Shown piece after piece: positions 33,588 to 42,659 of a DNA stretch of 64,000 nucleotides. The stretch covers positions 62,001 to 126,000 of the forward strand of contig NZ_AKJZ01000010.1 in assembly GCF_000282055.1 (NCBI RefSeq), written 5' to 3'. The translations under genes and the position numbers were made by a program. The DNA comes from Flavobacterium sp. CF136 (lineage in GTDB: Bacteria > Bacteroidota > Bacteroidia > Flavobacteriales > Flavobacteriaceae). Below the pieces are notes generated by a model. The model was not told the origin of the DNA. It did no database searches and saw only the letters and a program-made list of their open reading frames with translations. Position 1 is the first letter of the stretch. The number at the start of each line of letters is the position of its first letter.

Positions 33588-33937
33588 AAACAGTTATCAA
33601 ATTAGAAGAGTTAGGTTTATTTATTCTCGGGGTCTATTTATTCAGTCTGCTGAATTATCAATGGTGGTGGTTTCTGATCTTGATTTTAGCTCCGGACTTA
33701 TCAATGTTTGGCTATATAATTAATACTAAAACCGGGGCATTTTTGTATAATTTATTTCATCATAGGGGAGTTGCCGTTTTGGTTTATATTTTAGGCTGTT
33801 ATCTAAGGATTGAAATTGTTCAGTTAATTGGCATAATTTTATTTTCGCATGCTGCTATGGATCGTATTTTTGGCTATGGTTTAAAATATGAAACAGGTTT
33901 TAAATACACTCATCTTGGTGAAATTGGTAAAAAATAA
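33584..33937 (+). CDS. DUF4260 domain-containing membrane protein
   Basis: A 117-residue protein with about three hydrophobic helices. The landmarks LILAPDLSMFGYIINTKTG, NLFHHRGVAVL and HAAMDRIFGYGLKY fit DUF4260, a small bacterial membrane family of unknown function with conserved His, Asp and Arg residues near the membrane. These resemble a metal or catalytic centre, but no activity is known. It is the last gene of the cyclase-GNAT-DUF4260 overlap set. Confidence 0.82.
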   Translation: MKTVIKLEELGLFILGVYLFSLLNYQWWWFLILILAPDLSMFGYIINTKTGAFLYNLFHHRGVAVLVYILGCYLRIEIVQLIGIILFSHAAMDRIFGYGLKYETGFKYTHLGEIGKK

Positions 33938-33976
33938 GTTTTAATATACCTTGCCATTTATTTCTTTAATACTAAT

Positions 33977-34015
33977 TTGAATATTTGAGAAATTGAATAT
34001 TTGAGAAATTGAATA
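33977..34015 (+). repeat. 16-base tandem repeat
   Basis: The unit TTGAATATTTGAGAAA occurs twice in direct succession, followed by a partial third copy (TTGAATA). It lies in the gap before the MmcQ/YjbR gene. Confidence 0.75.
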
Positions 34016-34033
34016 AAAAATAAATTTTAAATT

Positions 34034-34405
34034 ATGAATTTAGAAACTTTTTATGAATATTGCCTTTCGAAAAAAGGAGTTACTGAACATTTTCCGTTTG
34101 ATGAAGATACTTTAGTGTTTAAAGTTGGAGGAAAAATGTTTGCGTTATCTTCATTATTACAATGGGAAAAAAACGAACCTTCTGTTAATCTAAAGTGTGA
34201 TCCCGAACGTGCTCAGGAATTAAGAGCCGAATATGAAGAGATAAAACCGGGATTTCATATGAGTAAGGTTCACTGGAATACAATAGCTTTAAACGGAAAT
34301 TTACCAACAAGTTTTATAAAAGAATTGATCGATCATTCCTATGAATTGGTTTTCAAAAGTTTGACGAAGAAAATTCAGAATGAAATTATTGAATTAGAAA
34401 ATTAG
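34034..34405 (+). CDS. MmcQ/YjbR family protein
   Basis: A 123-residue small alpha/beta protein of the MmcQ/YjbR (CyaY-like fold) family. The usual sequence is present: YEYCLSKKGVTEHFPFDEDTLVFKVGGKMFAL, KCDPERAQELRAEYEEIKPGFHMSKVHWNTIAL and LIDHSYELVFKSLTKK. Members bind DNA in some reports, but the role is not settled. It is preceded by a tandem repeat and is separated from the DUF4260 gene by about 95 bases, so it may be independently transcribed. Confidence 0.88.
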   Translation: MNLETFYEYCLSKKGVTEHFPFDEDTLVFKVGGKMFALSSLLQWEKNEPSVNLKCDPERAQELRAEYEEIKPGFHMSKVHWNTIALNGNLPTSFIKELIDHSYELVFKSLTKKIQNEIIELEN

Positions 34406-34432
34406 GCATTACATTTGTAGAGTAAGACAACA

Positions 34433-34468
34433 AACTTAGCAACTCAGTTACAGTGTAACTTAGCAACT
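34433..34468. repeat. duplicated AACTTAGCAACT element
   Basis: AACTTAGCAACT occurs at 34433-34444 and 34457-34468. On the minus strand the first copy reads ACTGAGTTGCTAAG, a 14-base word that also occurs on the plus strand near 43926 after the ABC permease gene. It belongs to a small dispersed repeat family. Confidence 0.55.
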
Positions 34469-34477
34469 TATAAAAAC

Positions 34478-35188
34478 ATGAAAGAACAATTTAAAAAATT
34501 TCTGAACGAGGAACAAGACCCAAAAGCTATTGAGAAAATCACTTCAAAACTCAATGATTTATTGATGAGAAATGAAGAAATTGGATATATTGCAGTTCAG
34601 AAAAAGCCAGCAATTACTGTTTTTCCGGATAGTATTATCTTAACAAACAAACGAATTATCATCTGTAAGCCTAAAAATCTTGGACTTTCTATGGATTTTA
34701 CGGATTATACCTGGGATGATATTGCAGCCACTTTTGTAAAGGAAAATATCCTGGGTTCTGAATTTTCATTTAACACTAATACAGATTTGTCTATTTCCAT
34801 AGATTACATTCCGAAAATTCAGGCAAGAAAAATATATACTTATGCAAAAGAGCAATTAGATTTGCTTAAAAATCCTGAAACCGGCACAATAGTTTCTGCT
34901 CCTGAGGTTGTAAACTCAATTGAGACAGAAAATGATTTTGATGATGTAGAAGAAATTGAAACAGAAGAAGTAACAAATTTTGCTGAAATATTGCCGGCAA
35001 CAACTTCATATGAAACATTTGAACCAATCCAACAAACTCAAACTTTGACTGGTGAACGTAAATTAAGTGAGTTGTCGAAAGAAGAGCTTTTTGATAAATT
35101 GCAGAATTATAAAAAGTTACTAGATAACGGTTTGATTCTTCAAGGAGAATATGATACTTATAAAAAAGAAATTTTAAGTTATATGTAA
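34478..35188 (+). CDS. PH domain protein with SHOCT-like C-terminus
   Basis: A 236-residue cytoplasmic protein. Residues about 30-135 form a bacterial PH (bPH-type) domain with the strand pattern EEIGYIAVQKKP, FPDSIILTNKRIIICKPK and YTWDDIAATFVKE. A Glu-rich linker (about 145-185) follows. The C-terminal LSKEELFDKLQNYKKLLDNG with EYDTYKKEIL matches the short SHOCT oligomerisation motif. Bacterial PH-SHOCT proteins have no settled function. It converges on rodA with a shared bidirectional terminator. Confidence 0.82.
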   Translation: MKEQFKKFLNEEQDPKAIEKITSKLNDLLMRNEEIGYIAVQKKPAITVFPDSIILTNKRIIICKPKNLGLSMDFTDYTWDDIAATFVKENILGSEFSFNTNTDLSISIDYIPKIQARKIYTYAKEQLDLLKNPETGTIVSAPEVVNSIETENDFDDVEEIETEEVTNFAEILPATTSYETFEPIQQTQTLTGERKLSELSKEELFDKLQNYKKLLDNGLILQGEYDTYKKEILSYM

Positions 35189-35222
35189 AAAAAAATCCGA
35201 AGTTATCTTCGGATTTTTTTTT
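35187..35222. terminator. bidirectional terminator between the PH-SHOCT gene and rodA
   Basis: TCCGAAG and CTTCGGA form a 7-base core around TTAT, extended by A/T runs of about nine bases that pair on both flanks. It serves both strands and overlaps the stop codon of the PH-domain gene. Confidence 0.92.
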
Positions 35223-35234
35223 ACATATTTTAAG

Positions 35235-36470
35235 CTACCATTCATTTACTTTATTAGCATCCATTTTTAAAAAGATAAATAATAAAATTGTAAACCCCCA
35301 TAACCCTGAACCTCCGTAAGAAAAGAAGGGAAGAGGTACGCCGATTGTTGGAAAAATACCAATAACCATTGCGATATTAACAAAAAAGTGGATGAATAAA
35401 ATTCCGGCAACACAATATCCATATACCCTGCTAAATTTTGTTTTTTGTCTTTCGGCTAAATAAATTATTCTTAAAAGCAATCCGACAAAAAGGGCAATAA
35501 CAATAAATGATCCTGCAAAGCCCCATTCTTCACCAACAGTTGTAAAAATATAATCTGTATGTTGTTCCGGTACAAATCCTCCTTTTGTTTGTGTTCCTTC
35601 TAAAAAACCTTTTCCAATCCATCCACCGGAACCAACTGCAATTTCAGATTGGTTGGTGTTGTATCCGATACCTTTCATATCGACACTTTTTCCAAGCAAA
35701 ATATTAAAACGGTCTCTGTGATGTTGTTTAAAAACATTTTCAAATACATAATTTACTGAAAAAACAAAAGCAGAAATTATGGCAAGCAGTATTCCGCTTA
35801 AAATAATGTTTCTATCTACAACACGCCCTTTAAAATGTATTATTATCAACACCAGCAATGCGATCAGAATTACTACATATGGTTCTAAAATAAGTGTTAA
35901 AACAAATAATAAAATAGTTATAAAACCTGTCCACACATACCAGGAAGGTAATCCTTCTCTGTACAGAACAATAATGAAAATACTATAAATTAAGGCACTT
36001 CCCGGGTCCGGTTGCGGTAAAATTAAAATTACAGGCAAAAATATTATTGCAAGCGCCTGAATTTGCCGGTTAACTTCCTTAAGGTTAATTTGTGTATCAC
36101 TTAGATATTTAGCCAATGCTAATGATGTTGCGGCTTTTGCAAATTCTGAAGGTTGTAAAGTAAAGCTTCCGATAGCATACCAGCATCTTTGTCCGGCAAT
36201 CGTTTTTCCGAAAAGAAATAAACCTGCCAGTGATAATAAAGAGACTCCGAAAATAATACTTGCATATTTTTCGTAGAATTTTCCATCTACAAATAAGACA
36301 ATAAAAATTAATGGGATAGTACAGGCTATAAATATAAGCTGTTTTTCATAAGTTCCTTCTGTTGAGGATAAGGAAGAGGAATATATATTTAGCCAGCCCA
36401 GAATCACCAGAACACTGTAGATAATAACACTTATCCAATCAATATTTTTTTTTACACTTTGATTTTTCAT
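35235..36470 (-). CDS. rodA: rod shape-determining protein RodA
   Basis: A 411-residue SEDS-family peptidoglycan glycosyltransferase with about ten membrane helices. Family landmarks are QPSEFAKAATSLALAKYLS (about 120-138), LPQPDPGSALIYS, the catalytic periplasmic loop region with GNTQ-like GYNTNQSEIAVGSGG, EQHTDYIFTTVGEEWGF and PLPFFSYGGSG near the C-terminus. RodA polymerises lipid II into glycan strands during elongation and pairs with PBP2. It is the last gene of the mreBCD-mrdA-rodA operon, 15 bases after mrdA. Confidence 0.95.
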   Translation of the reverse strand: MKNQSVKKNIDWISVIIYSVLVILGWLNIYSSSLSSTEGTYEKQLIFIACTIPLIFIVLFVDGKFYEKYASIIFGVSLLSLAGLFLFGKTIAGQRCWYAIGSFTLQPSEFAKAATSLALAKYLSDTQINLKEVNRQIQALAIIFLPVILILPQPDPGSALIYSIFIIVLYREGLPSWYVWTGFITILLFVLTLILEPYVVILIALLVLIIIHFKGRVVDRNIILSGILLAIISAFVFSVNYVFENVFKQHHRDRFNILLGKSVDMKGIGYNTNQSEIAVGSGGWIGKGFLEGTQTKGGFVPEQHTDYIFTTVGEEWGFAGSFIVIALFVGLLLRIIYLAERQKTKFSRVYGYCVAGILFIHFFVNIAMVIGIFPTIGVPLPFFSYGGSGLWGFTILLFIFLKMDANKVNEW

Positions 36471-36485
36471 TTGAAATAATCCTTG

Positions 36486-38453
36486 TTATGGTTTTTTTGT
36501 AGTGTCTATTGTTGTCTTCTTAATTTCTGTTTTTGGCGTAATGACTTTTGGGGTCACTATTTTAGCTTTCATAACAGAATCCTTTGGAGTAGATTCTATA
36601 AGACTAGCTTCGGTGAGACCTCCTAATTTGGCATATTCAGACGCCAGGCTCTTATTTAAAACCCTAACTTCTAAATCCGTTCTTGAAATTTTTCTTTTTA
36701 AATATTTTTCAATCATTAAACTGGCAATTGGTCCTGCAATTGTTGCTCCAAAACCACCGTTTTCAATCATAATAGCGATGGCTATTTTTGGATTGTCTTT
36801 TGGTGCAAAAGCCACAAAGATAGAGTGGTCTTTAAGTTGTGTTCTTTTTCCGTTAATTTTAGCGAAATTTTCTGCTGTACCTGTTTTTCCACAAATATCA
36901 ATGCCTTCAACTTTAAGCGCATAAGCCGTTCCAAAATTATAAACATCAAATAAACCACTTATCATAGGTTTAAAATATTTTTTGTCAATTGTGGTTACGT
37001 GCTTTGTTGTAAACCGGGCATCAATTTTTTCGCCTTTAATTTTCTTGATGATATGAGGGGTATAATAATAACCTTCATTGGCAACAGCCGACATCATATT
37101 CGCAAGTTGAATTGGAGTCATAAGGACTTCTCCTTGACCAATGGCATTAGATATAATTGTTTTTCCGCTCCAACCCCAATCAGGATACATTTTTTTATAG
37201 GTTTTTGAATTTGGAATTTTCCCCCTTTTACCAATTGGTAAGTCATAGCCCATAAATTGTCCGAGTCCAAAACTTTTTATATGATTGCTCCAGACATCTA
37301 CGGCATTAGGAGCACTTGGGTATTTACTAATAGTTCGTAAGTAAACATTCGAAAAATAGGCATTACATGATTTATAGATTCCAACGTGGAGATCACGAAC
37401 GCCACCACCACAATGGCATCTTTGAAATCTGCCGGGAGCATACGCAAAACCATGATTACAAATAAAAGTAGTGCTTTCATCTACAACTCCTTCTTGTAGG
37501 CCTACAAGCCCCGTCATAATTTTAAAAGGGGAGCCTGGAGGATATTCTGCTAACAGTCCTCTGTCGTAAAGTGGTTTTGCAATAGAATCATGATATAAAA
37601 GCGTATAGTTTTTAGAACGCTGTCTTCCAACCAGAATAGCGGGATCATAAGATGGTGCAGTTACAAGTGCTAAAATCTCCCCTGTTTTTGGTTCAAGGGC
37701 TACAATTCCACCTCGTTTATTAATCATTAATTCTTCGCCATATTTTTGAAGTTCAGCATCAATAGTCAAATTAATGTCTTCTCCCTGTACAGCAATAGTG
37801 TCGTATTTTCCATCTTTATAAGAACCAATCTCACGATTGTATTTGTCTTTTTGAATGTATTTTACTCCTTTTATACCTCTTAGAACTTCCTCGTAGCTTT
37901 GTTCAACACCTTGTTTTCCAATTAAATCACCACTGTTGTAATAAGGGTTTTTGGCAATCAGACTTTCGTTTACCTGCGTTATAAATCCAAAAATATTTGC
38001 ACCGTAATCTACTTCGTAATCACGAAGGGAACGTTTTTGGAAATAAAAACCCTCAAATTTTCTGATTTTTTCCTGGAAAGCAGCAAATTCAGTTTTGTTA
38101 AGCTGTGCTAAAAAAACAGATGGTAATCTCGGACTATAAACTTTTGCTTTAGCTATTCTTTTGTTGTATTCTTCTTTTGTAATATCTAATAATTCGCAAA
38201 ATTCGGCAACATTCAAATCTTTTTTAATATCCCTGGGAATAACCATGATGTCATAAGAAGGCTGATTTGCGACAAGGAGCTTTCCGTATCTGTCAAAAAT
38301 ATATCCGCGCTCAGGATAATCGTATTTTATTTTGATGGCATTATTTTCTGATTTTAATTTGAAAGAATCATCAATAACCTGTAAATAAAATATCCTGATC
38401 ACTAGCAAAGATGCTGCAATAATAATTAAAGTGGGCAGCAGGACTTTTCTCAT
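36486..38453 (-). CDS. mrdA: penicillin-binding protein 2 (elongasome transpeptidase)
   Basis: A 655-residue monofunctional transpeptidase. An N-terminal membrane anchor (about 4-24) is followed by the dimerisation domain (about 40-215) and the transpeptidase domain. Active-site motifs are Ser308-x-x-Lys311 (SPFK), Ser-Cys-Asn at 362-364 and Lys-Thr-Gly at 522-524. A cysteine/histidine cluster (Cys332, His334, Cys346, His347, Cys348) lies in the transpeptidase domain and could bind zinc, as known for some other PBP2 proteins. The tail (about 600-655) is Pro/Lys/Thr-rich and disordered. It overlaps mreD by four bases. Confidence 0.95.
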   Translation of the reverse strand: MRKVLLPTLIIIAASLLVIRIFYLQVIDDSFKLKSENNAIKIKYDYPERGYIFDRYGKLLVANQPSYDIMVIPRDIKKDLNVAEFCELLDITKEEYNKRIAKAKVYSPRLPSVFLAQLNKTEFAAFQEKIRKFEGFYFQKRSLRDYEVDYGANIFGFITQVNESLIAKNPYYNSGDLIGKQGVEQSYEEVLRGIKGVKYIQKDKYNREIGSYKDGKYDTIAVQGEDINLTIDAELQKYGEELMINKRGGIVALEPKTGEILALVTAPSYDPAILVGRQRSKNYTLLYHDSIAKPLYDRGLLAEYPPGSPFKIMTGLVGLQEGVVDESTTFICNHGFAYAPGRFQRCHCGGGVRDLHVGIYKSCNAYFSNVYLRTISKYPSAPNAVDVWSNHIKSFGLGQFMGYDLPIGKRGKIPNSKTYKKMYPDWGWSGKTIISNAIGQGEVLMTPIQLANMMSAVANEGYYYTPHIIKKIKGEKIDARFTTKHVTTIDKKYFKPMISGLFDVYNFGTAYALKVEGIDICGKTGTAENFAKINGKRTQLKDHSIFVAFAPKDNPKIAIAIMIENGGFGATIAGPIASLMIEKYLKRKISRTDLEVRVLNKSLASEYAKLGGLTEASLIESTPKDSVMKAKIVTPKVITPKTEIKKTTIDTTKKP

Positions 38454-38956
38454 CGTTTATTTGGCTTAATAAGATATATGATTATTATTGAAGTGAGTAT
38501 TGTAAAAACAGAACTGAATAAAGTTCGGAGTAAAATATCCCAAATATATTTAAATTGGAAAGCTTCCAGAATAAATAAAACGATATGATGTAATAAAACT
38601 GAAACCAAAATAAATGAAAAGCGCTCGGGCGTTAGTGATTCGTTTAATTTGATTGTTTGGTATTCATAGCTTAATCCAAAAGAAAATTTAAAAATATAAG
38701 GTCTGTAATAGGCTAATAATACACAGGCTGCAGCGTGAACACCTCCTGAATTGCAAAACATATCCATAGTAAGGCCTAATAAAAAACTGGAAATTATTAA
38801 ACCTGACCTGTTACTGTTTACAGGATATAAAATGATGTATAAAATATATGGGAAAGGGCTTATGTAACCTAAAAAATTCATATTATTAAAAATAACAATC
38901 TGAATTGTCAGGAACATAATAAATCGAAAAATATTGACTAACAATGCGCTATTCAT
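38450..38956 (-). CDS. mreD: rod shape-determining protein MreD
   Basis: A 168-residue inner-membrane protein with about five or six hydrophobic helices and the YISPFPYILYIILYPV and LLGLTMDMFCNSGGVHAAACV segments typical of Bacteroidota MreD. MreD bridges MreC and the membrane part of the elongasome. Sequence conservation in this family is weak, so the identification rests largely on size, topology and its place between mreC and mrdA, with four-base overlaps on both sides. Confidence 0.92.
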   Translation of the reverse strand: MNSALLVNIFRFIMFLTIQIVIFNNMNFLGYISPFPYILYIILYPVNSNRSGLIISSFLLGLTMDMFCNSGGVHAAACVLLAYYRPYIFKFSFGLSYEYQTIKLNESLTPERFSFILVSVLLHHIVLFILEAFQFKYIWDILLRTLFSSVFTILTSIIIIYLIKPNKR

Positions 38957-39774
38957 TTTTTCTCCTTTTTTTCTAAATTAATAAGTTCTTCTCTGTCTTT
39001 ACTTTTAATAATATATACATGTCCTAAATTGGTCATGTCGTTAAATAATTTAACATCTATAACATAAAAACTTGTTTTGTCCTGTGTATACATCTTCTCA
39101 ACAGTCCCGATATTAATTCCTTCAGGAAAAATTTCAGATTGTCCACCAGTAACAATAGTATCGCCTTTTTTAATCGAAGCCAACCTTGGAACATCCACTA
39201 ATTGAACAAATCCCGTGCTTTTTCCATTCCACGTTAATGACCCAAAGTGGTTTGATTTTTTGATCTTAGCATTGATATGCGATTCCATATTCAGAATACT
39301 TACCACTGTGGAATAATTAGCAGAAGTTTTATCTACAATACCAATAATACCTAAACTATTTATTACACCCATATCCTGTTTTACTCCTTCTTTTGCTCCG
39401 GAATTTAAAGTAATGTAGTTTTCGTGCGTATTGTATGTATTATGAATTACTTTTGAAACAATGATGTCAGCAGGTTTAACACCTTTAAGACTATCAATCA
39501 TTGGTGCTTTGGTTGTGTCTTCTATACTAAATAAAAGACTTTTTAATCTTGCGTTTTCAAGTATCAGCTCGTCATTTTCGGTTCTCAAATTCAAATACTC
39601 ATTAACGTTGTTGATTTTTTCATAAACACCGCCACTTATAAAGTTAGCAGAGCTTACAATTCTGCTTTTGTGGAAAGAGTGGGATTGGATTGTGAGTGCC
39701 AACGAAATACCTAAAAGCAGCAAAAACAGCAATCGATTACTGTTTCTTATAATGAAATTAAAAATTTGCTGCAT
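38953..39774 (-). CDS. mreC: rod shape-determining protein MreC
   Basis: A 273-residue bitopic protein: a membrane anchor near 13-30, a coiled-coil region (about 55-90, LRTENDELILENARLKSLL), then the periplasmic beta domain with KVIHNTYNTHENYITLNSGAKEGVKQDMGVIN and GDTIVTGGQSEIFPEGI. MreC links the cytoskeletal MreB to PBP2 in the periplasm. The C-terminus is a short Lys/Glu tail. It overlaps mreD by four bases and follows mreB after a 108-base gap that contains a hairpin. Confidence 0.95.
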   Translation of the reverse strand: MQQIFNFIIRNSNRLLFLLLLGISLALTIQSHSFHKSRIVSSANFISGGVYEKINNVNEYLNLRTENDELILENARLKSLLFSIEDTTKAPMIDSLKGVKPADIIVSKVIHNTYNTHENYITLNSGAKEGVKQDMGVINSLGIIGIVDKTSANYSTVVSILNMESHINAKIKKSNHFGSLTWNGKSTGFVQLVDVPRLASIKKGDTIVTGGQSEIFPEGINIGTVEKMYTQDKTSFYVIDVKLFNDMTNLGHVYIIKSKDREELINLEKKEKK

Positions 39775-39821
39775 TTCTTGTTCGGTTATTTTGTTTCAGG
39801 ATATGCTTTTGGGTTCAAAGT

Positions 39822-39857
39822 TTATTAGAGTCAAATGGATAGATTCAACTCTAATAA
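39822..39857 (-). promoter_or_regulatory. hairpin between mreB and mreC
   Basis: TTATTAGAGT and ACTCTAATAA form a perfect 10-base inverted repeat with a 16-base loop, without a following T run. It is the only sizeable gap in the mre-mrd-rod operon. It could stabilise the mreB message or lower expression of the downstream genes relative to mreB. Confidence 0.45.
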
Positions 39858-39882
39858 AGATATTGATTGTATTTTTAGAATC

Positions 39883-40911
39883 TTATTTAATTAAGATACT
39901 TTTAAATTTTGCAATGTTTTTAAGTGCCATTCCGGTTCCGCGAACAACTGCTCTTAATGGATCTTCAGCAATGTAAACAGGTAAATCTGTTTTTTGCGAA
40001 ATTCGTTTGTCTAAACCTCTTAACATAGATCCACCGCCAGCTAAATAAATACCTGTATTGTAAATATCTGCTGCTAATTCAGGAGGAGTTTGAGATAAAG
40101 TTTCCATTACGGCATCTTCAATACGTTGAATCGATTTATCTAACGCTTTGGCAATTTCACGGTATGAAACATCTACTTGTTTTGGTTTACCGGTAAGTAA
40201 ATCTCTACCCTGAACTGACATGTCTTCTGGAGGACCGTCTAAATCTTCGATAGCAGCTCCAATCTGGATTTTTATTTTCTCAGCAGTACTTTCTCCAACA
40301 AAAAGATTGTGTTGTGTACGCATATAATAAACAATATCGTTTGTAAAAACGTCACCTGCAATTTTTACAGATTTGTCACATACAATTCCGCCTAATGCGA
40401 TAACGGCAATTTCAGTTGTACCACCACCAATATCTACAATCATGTTTCCTTTTGGCTGCATGATATCGATACCAATACCAATTGCTGCTGCCATTGGTTC
40501 ATGAATCAAATAAACTTCTTTTCCGTTTACTCTCTCACAAGATTCTTTTACTGCACGCATTTCAACCTCAGTAATACCGGACGGAATACATACTACCATT
40601 CTTAAAGCTGGAGTAAACATTCTTTTTTTCAATGCCGGAATACTTTTAATGAACATATTGATCATTTTTTCTGAAGCATCAAAATCAGCAATTACACCAT
40701 CCTTCAAAGGCCTTATGGTCTTGATGTTTTCATGTGTTTTACCTTGCATCATATTGGCTTCCTTACCAACAGCAATGATTTTGCCTGATATTCTATCACG
40801 TGCAACGATCGACGGACTATCAATAACAACTTTATCATTATGTATGATTAAAGTGTTTGCGGTACCAAGGTCTATCGCAATATCCTCGGTCATGAAATCA
40901 AAAAATCCCAT
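39883..40911 (-). CDS. mreB: rod shape-determining protein MreB
   Basis: A 342-residue actin homologue that forms membrane-associated filaments and positions the elongation machinery. The actin-fold nucleotide-binding motifs are present: phosphate 1 DLGTANTLI (about 14-22), phosphate 2 VDIGGGTTEIAVIALGG (about 160-176) and the adenosine motif YLAGGGSMLRGLD (about 288-300), with a membrane-proximal N-terminus MGFFDF. The length is typical. It is the promoter-proximal gene of the elongasome operon and has a -7 word about 45 bases upstream. Confidence 0.97.
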   Translation of the reverse strand: MGFFDFMTEDIAIDLGTANTLIIHNDKVVIDSPSIVARDRISGKIIAVGKEANMMQGKTHENIKTIRPLKDGVIADFDASEKMINMFIKSIPALKKRMFTPALRMVVCIPSGITEVEMRAVKESCERVNGKEVYLIHEPMAAAIGIGIDIMQPKGNMIVDIGGGTTEIAVIALGGIVCDKSVKIAGDVFTNDIVYYMRTQHNLFVGESTAEKIKIQIGAAIEDLDGPPEDMSVQGRDLLTGKPKQVDVSYREIAKALDKSIQRIEDAVMETLSQTPPELAADIYNTGIYLAGGGSMLRGLDKRISQKTDLPVYIAEDPLRAVVRGTGMALKNIAKFKSILIK

Positions 40912-40953
40912 AAGTTTTTTAGGGGTTTAAAATGTTATAAATAATTTATCCAA

Positions 40954-40961
40954 CAAAGTTA
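40954..40961 (-). promoter_or_regulatory. candidate -7 element of the mre operon
   Basis: The minus strand reads TAACTTTG, matching TAnnTTTG, between purH and mreB and about 43 bases before the mreB start. It would let the elongasome operon be transcribed apart from purH. Confidence 0.45.
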
Positions 40962-40967
40962 AACAAA

Positions 40968-42494
40968 TTAATGTTTAAAATGACGTGTTCCTGTAAATAC
41001 CATTGCAAGATTATTCTCGTTGCAATAATTTATGCTTAATTCATCTTTTATTGAACCTCCGGGCTGAATTACTGCTGTAATTCCTGCTTTTTTGGCTAAT
41101 TCTACACAATCAGGAAAAGGAAAAAATGCATCACTTGCCATAGAAGCTCCGGTTAAATCAAATCCAAAAGCTTTTGCCTTATCAACAGCCTGGACTAAAG
41201 CATCAACTCTTGAAGTCTGACCAGTTCCTGATGAAATTAATGTTCCGTTTTTTGCAAAAACAATTGTGTTCGATTTTGTGTTTTTACAAATTTTTGAAGC
41301 AAATATTAAATCTTCAATTTCAGAAGCGGTAGGCTCTGTAATTGTAACGGTTTTTAAATGCTCTTTAGTATCTGTAATATTATTTCTGTCCTGAATTAAC
41401 AATCCGTTAAGACATGTCCTAACTTGTCGTGATGGCAATTCAACTTCGTTTAGAACTAATATAATTCTATTTTTCTTTTCCTGTAATACAGCAATTGCAT
41501 CGTCATCATAACTTGGAGCAATCACGACCTCACAAAATAGTTTATTTATTTCCTGGGCTGTAGCTAAATCTATTTTAGTATTTGCAATTAAAACACCACC
41601 GAAAGCAGATGTTGGATCGCAAGCCAAAGCAGCTAAATAAGCTTCGCTGATTGTTTTTCTTGAAGCTAAGCCACAAGCATTATTATGTTTTAAAATAGCA
41701 AATGTTGGTCCGTCAGTTTTAAACTCATTAATTAAGTTTACAGCAGCATCAACATCAAGTAAGTTGTTGTAAGATAACTCTTTTCCGTGAACTTTTTTGA
41801 ACATTGCATCAAAATCTCCAAAAAAGAATCCTTTTTGGTGAGGATTTTCACCGTAACGTAAAACCTGGCCATTGTCAATACTTTCTTTATAGATAGTTTC
41901 ATCTGTATTGAAATAATTAAAAATAGCTCCGTCATAGTGAGAAGAAACGTGAAAAGCTTTTGTAGCAAATAATCTTCTGTTTTCAAGAGTTGTTGCTCCG
42001 TTTTGTTCTGTAATCAAATCTAAAAGCAAACTGTATTCGTTTACCGAAGCAACAATTACCGTATCCTTGAAATTTTTTGCACCGGCACGGATTAATGAAA
42101 TTCCGCCAATATCAATTTTTTCAATAATATCTTGTTCGCTTGCACCTGAAGCAACTGTTTTTTCAAATGGATACAAATCAACAATTACCAAATCAATCTG
42201 CGGAATATCAAATTCCTTCATTTGCTGTACATCACTTTCATTATCCTGACGATTCAAAATTCCGCCAAAAATTTTTGGGTGTAATGTTTTTACCCTTCCA
42301 CCAAGAATTTCAGGAAAAGAAGTGATATCTTCAACAGGAACGACAGGAATCCCTAAGTTTTTGATGAAATCTTCAGTTCCTCCGGTTGAATAAAGTGTAA
42401 CGTTTTGTTCATGTAATTTTCTAACGATAGGCTCTAATCCATCTTTCGAAAAAACAGATATTAATGCTGATTGTATTGTTTTAGTTGTGCTCAT
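40968..42494 (-). CDS. purH: bifunctional AICAR formyltransferase / IMP cyclohydrolase
   Basis: A 508-residue enzyme catalysing the last two steps of purine synthesis. The N-terminal IMP cyclohydrolase domain (about 1-150) starts QSALISVFSKDGLEP and contains STGGTEDFI and HPKIFGGIL. The C-terminal AICAR transformylase domain follows with RYGENPHQKG, LKHNNACGLA, TSAFGGVL and ASDAFFPFPD, carrying the catalytic Lys-His pair. The start at ATG 42494 is chosen because the candidate promoter at 42519-42526 lies upstream of it and inside the longer frame. Confidence 0.97.
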   Translation of the reverse strand: MSTTKTIQSALISVFSKDGLEPIVRKLHEQNVTLYSTGGTEDFIKNLGIPVVPVEDITSFPEILGGRVKTLHPKIFGGILNRQDNESDVQQMKEFDIPQIDLVIVDLYPFEKTVASGASEQDIIEKIDIGGISLIRAGAKNFKDTVIVASVNEYSLLLDLITEQNGATTLENRRLFATKAFHVSSHYDGAIFNYFNTDETIYKESIDNGQVLRYGENPHQKGFFFGDFDAMFKKVHGKELSYNNLLDVDAAVNLINEFKTDGPTFAILKHNNACGLASRKTISEAYLAALACDPTSAFGGVLIANTKIDLATAQEINKLFCEVVIAPSYDDDAIAVLQEKKNRIILVLNEVELPSRQVRTCLNGLLIQDRNNITDTKEHLKTVTITEPTASEIEDLIFASKICKNTKSNTIVFAKNGTLISSGTGQTSRVDALVQAVDKAKAFGFDLTGASMASDAFFPFPDCVELAKKAGITAVIQPGGSIKDELSINYCNENNLAMVFTGTRHFKH

Positions 42495-42518
42495 TGTGTA
42501 GTTATAATTTTCAGACTG

Positions 42519-42526
42519 CAAAAGTA
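42519..42526 (-). promoter_or_regulatory. candidate -7 element of purH
   Basis: The minus strand reads TACTTTTG, matching TAnnTTTG, about 25 bases before the chosen ATG. A short leader ending CTACACA-ATG resembles the rpe leader. Confidence 0.5.
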
Positions 42527-42659
42527 GTTTTTTTTGATAATATATTTAAAGGAATTCTTGTAACATTATGCTAAAAAAATCTACTGATGAGTAAGTTAAC
42601 TTTTATTAGGTTTTTGTTTTTAATTTATTGAATTTTACTTTATTGAAAAATACGATTAT

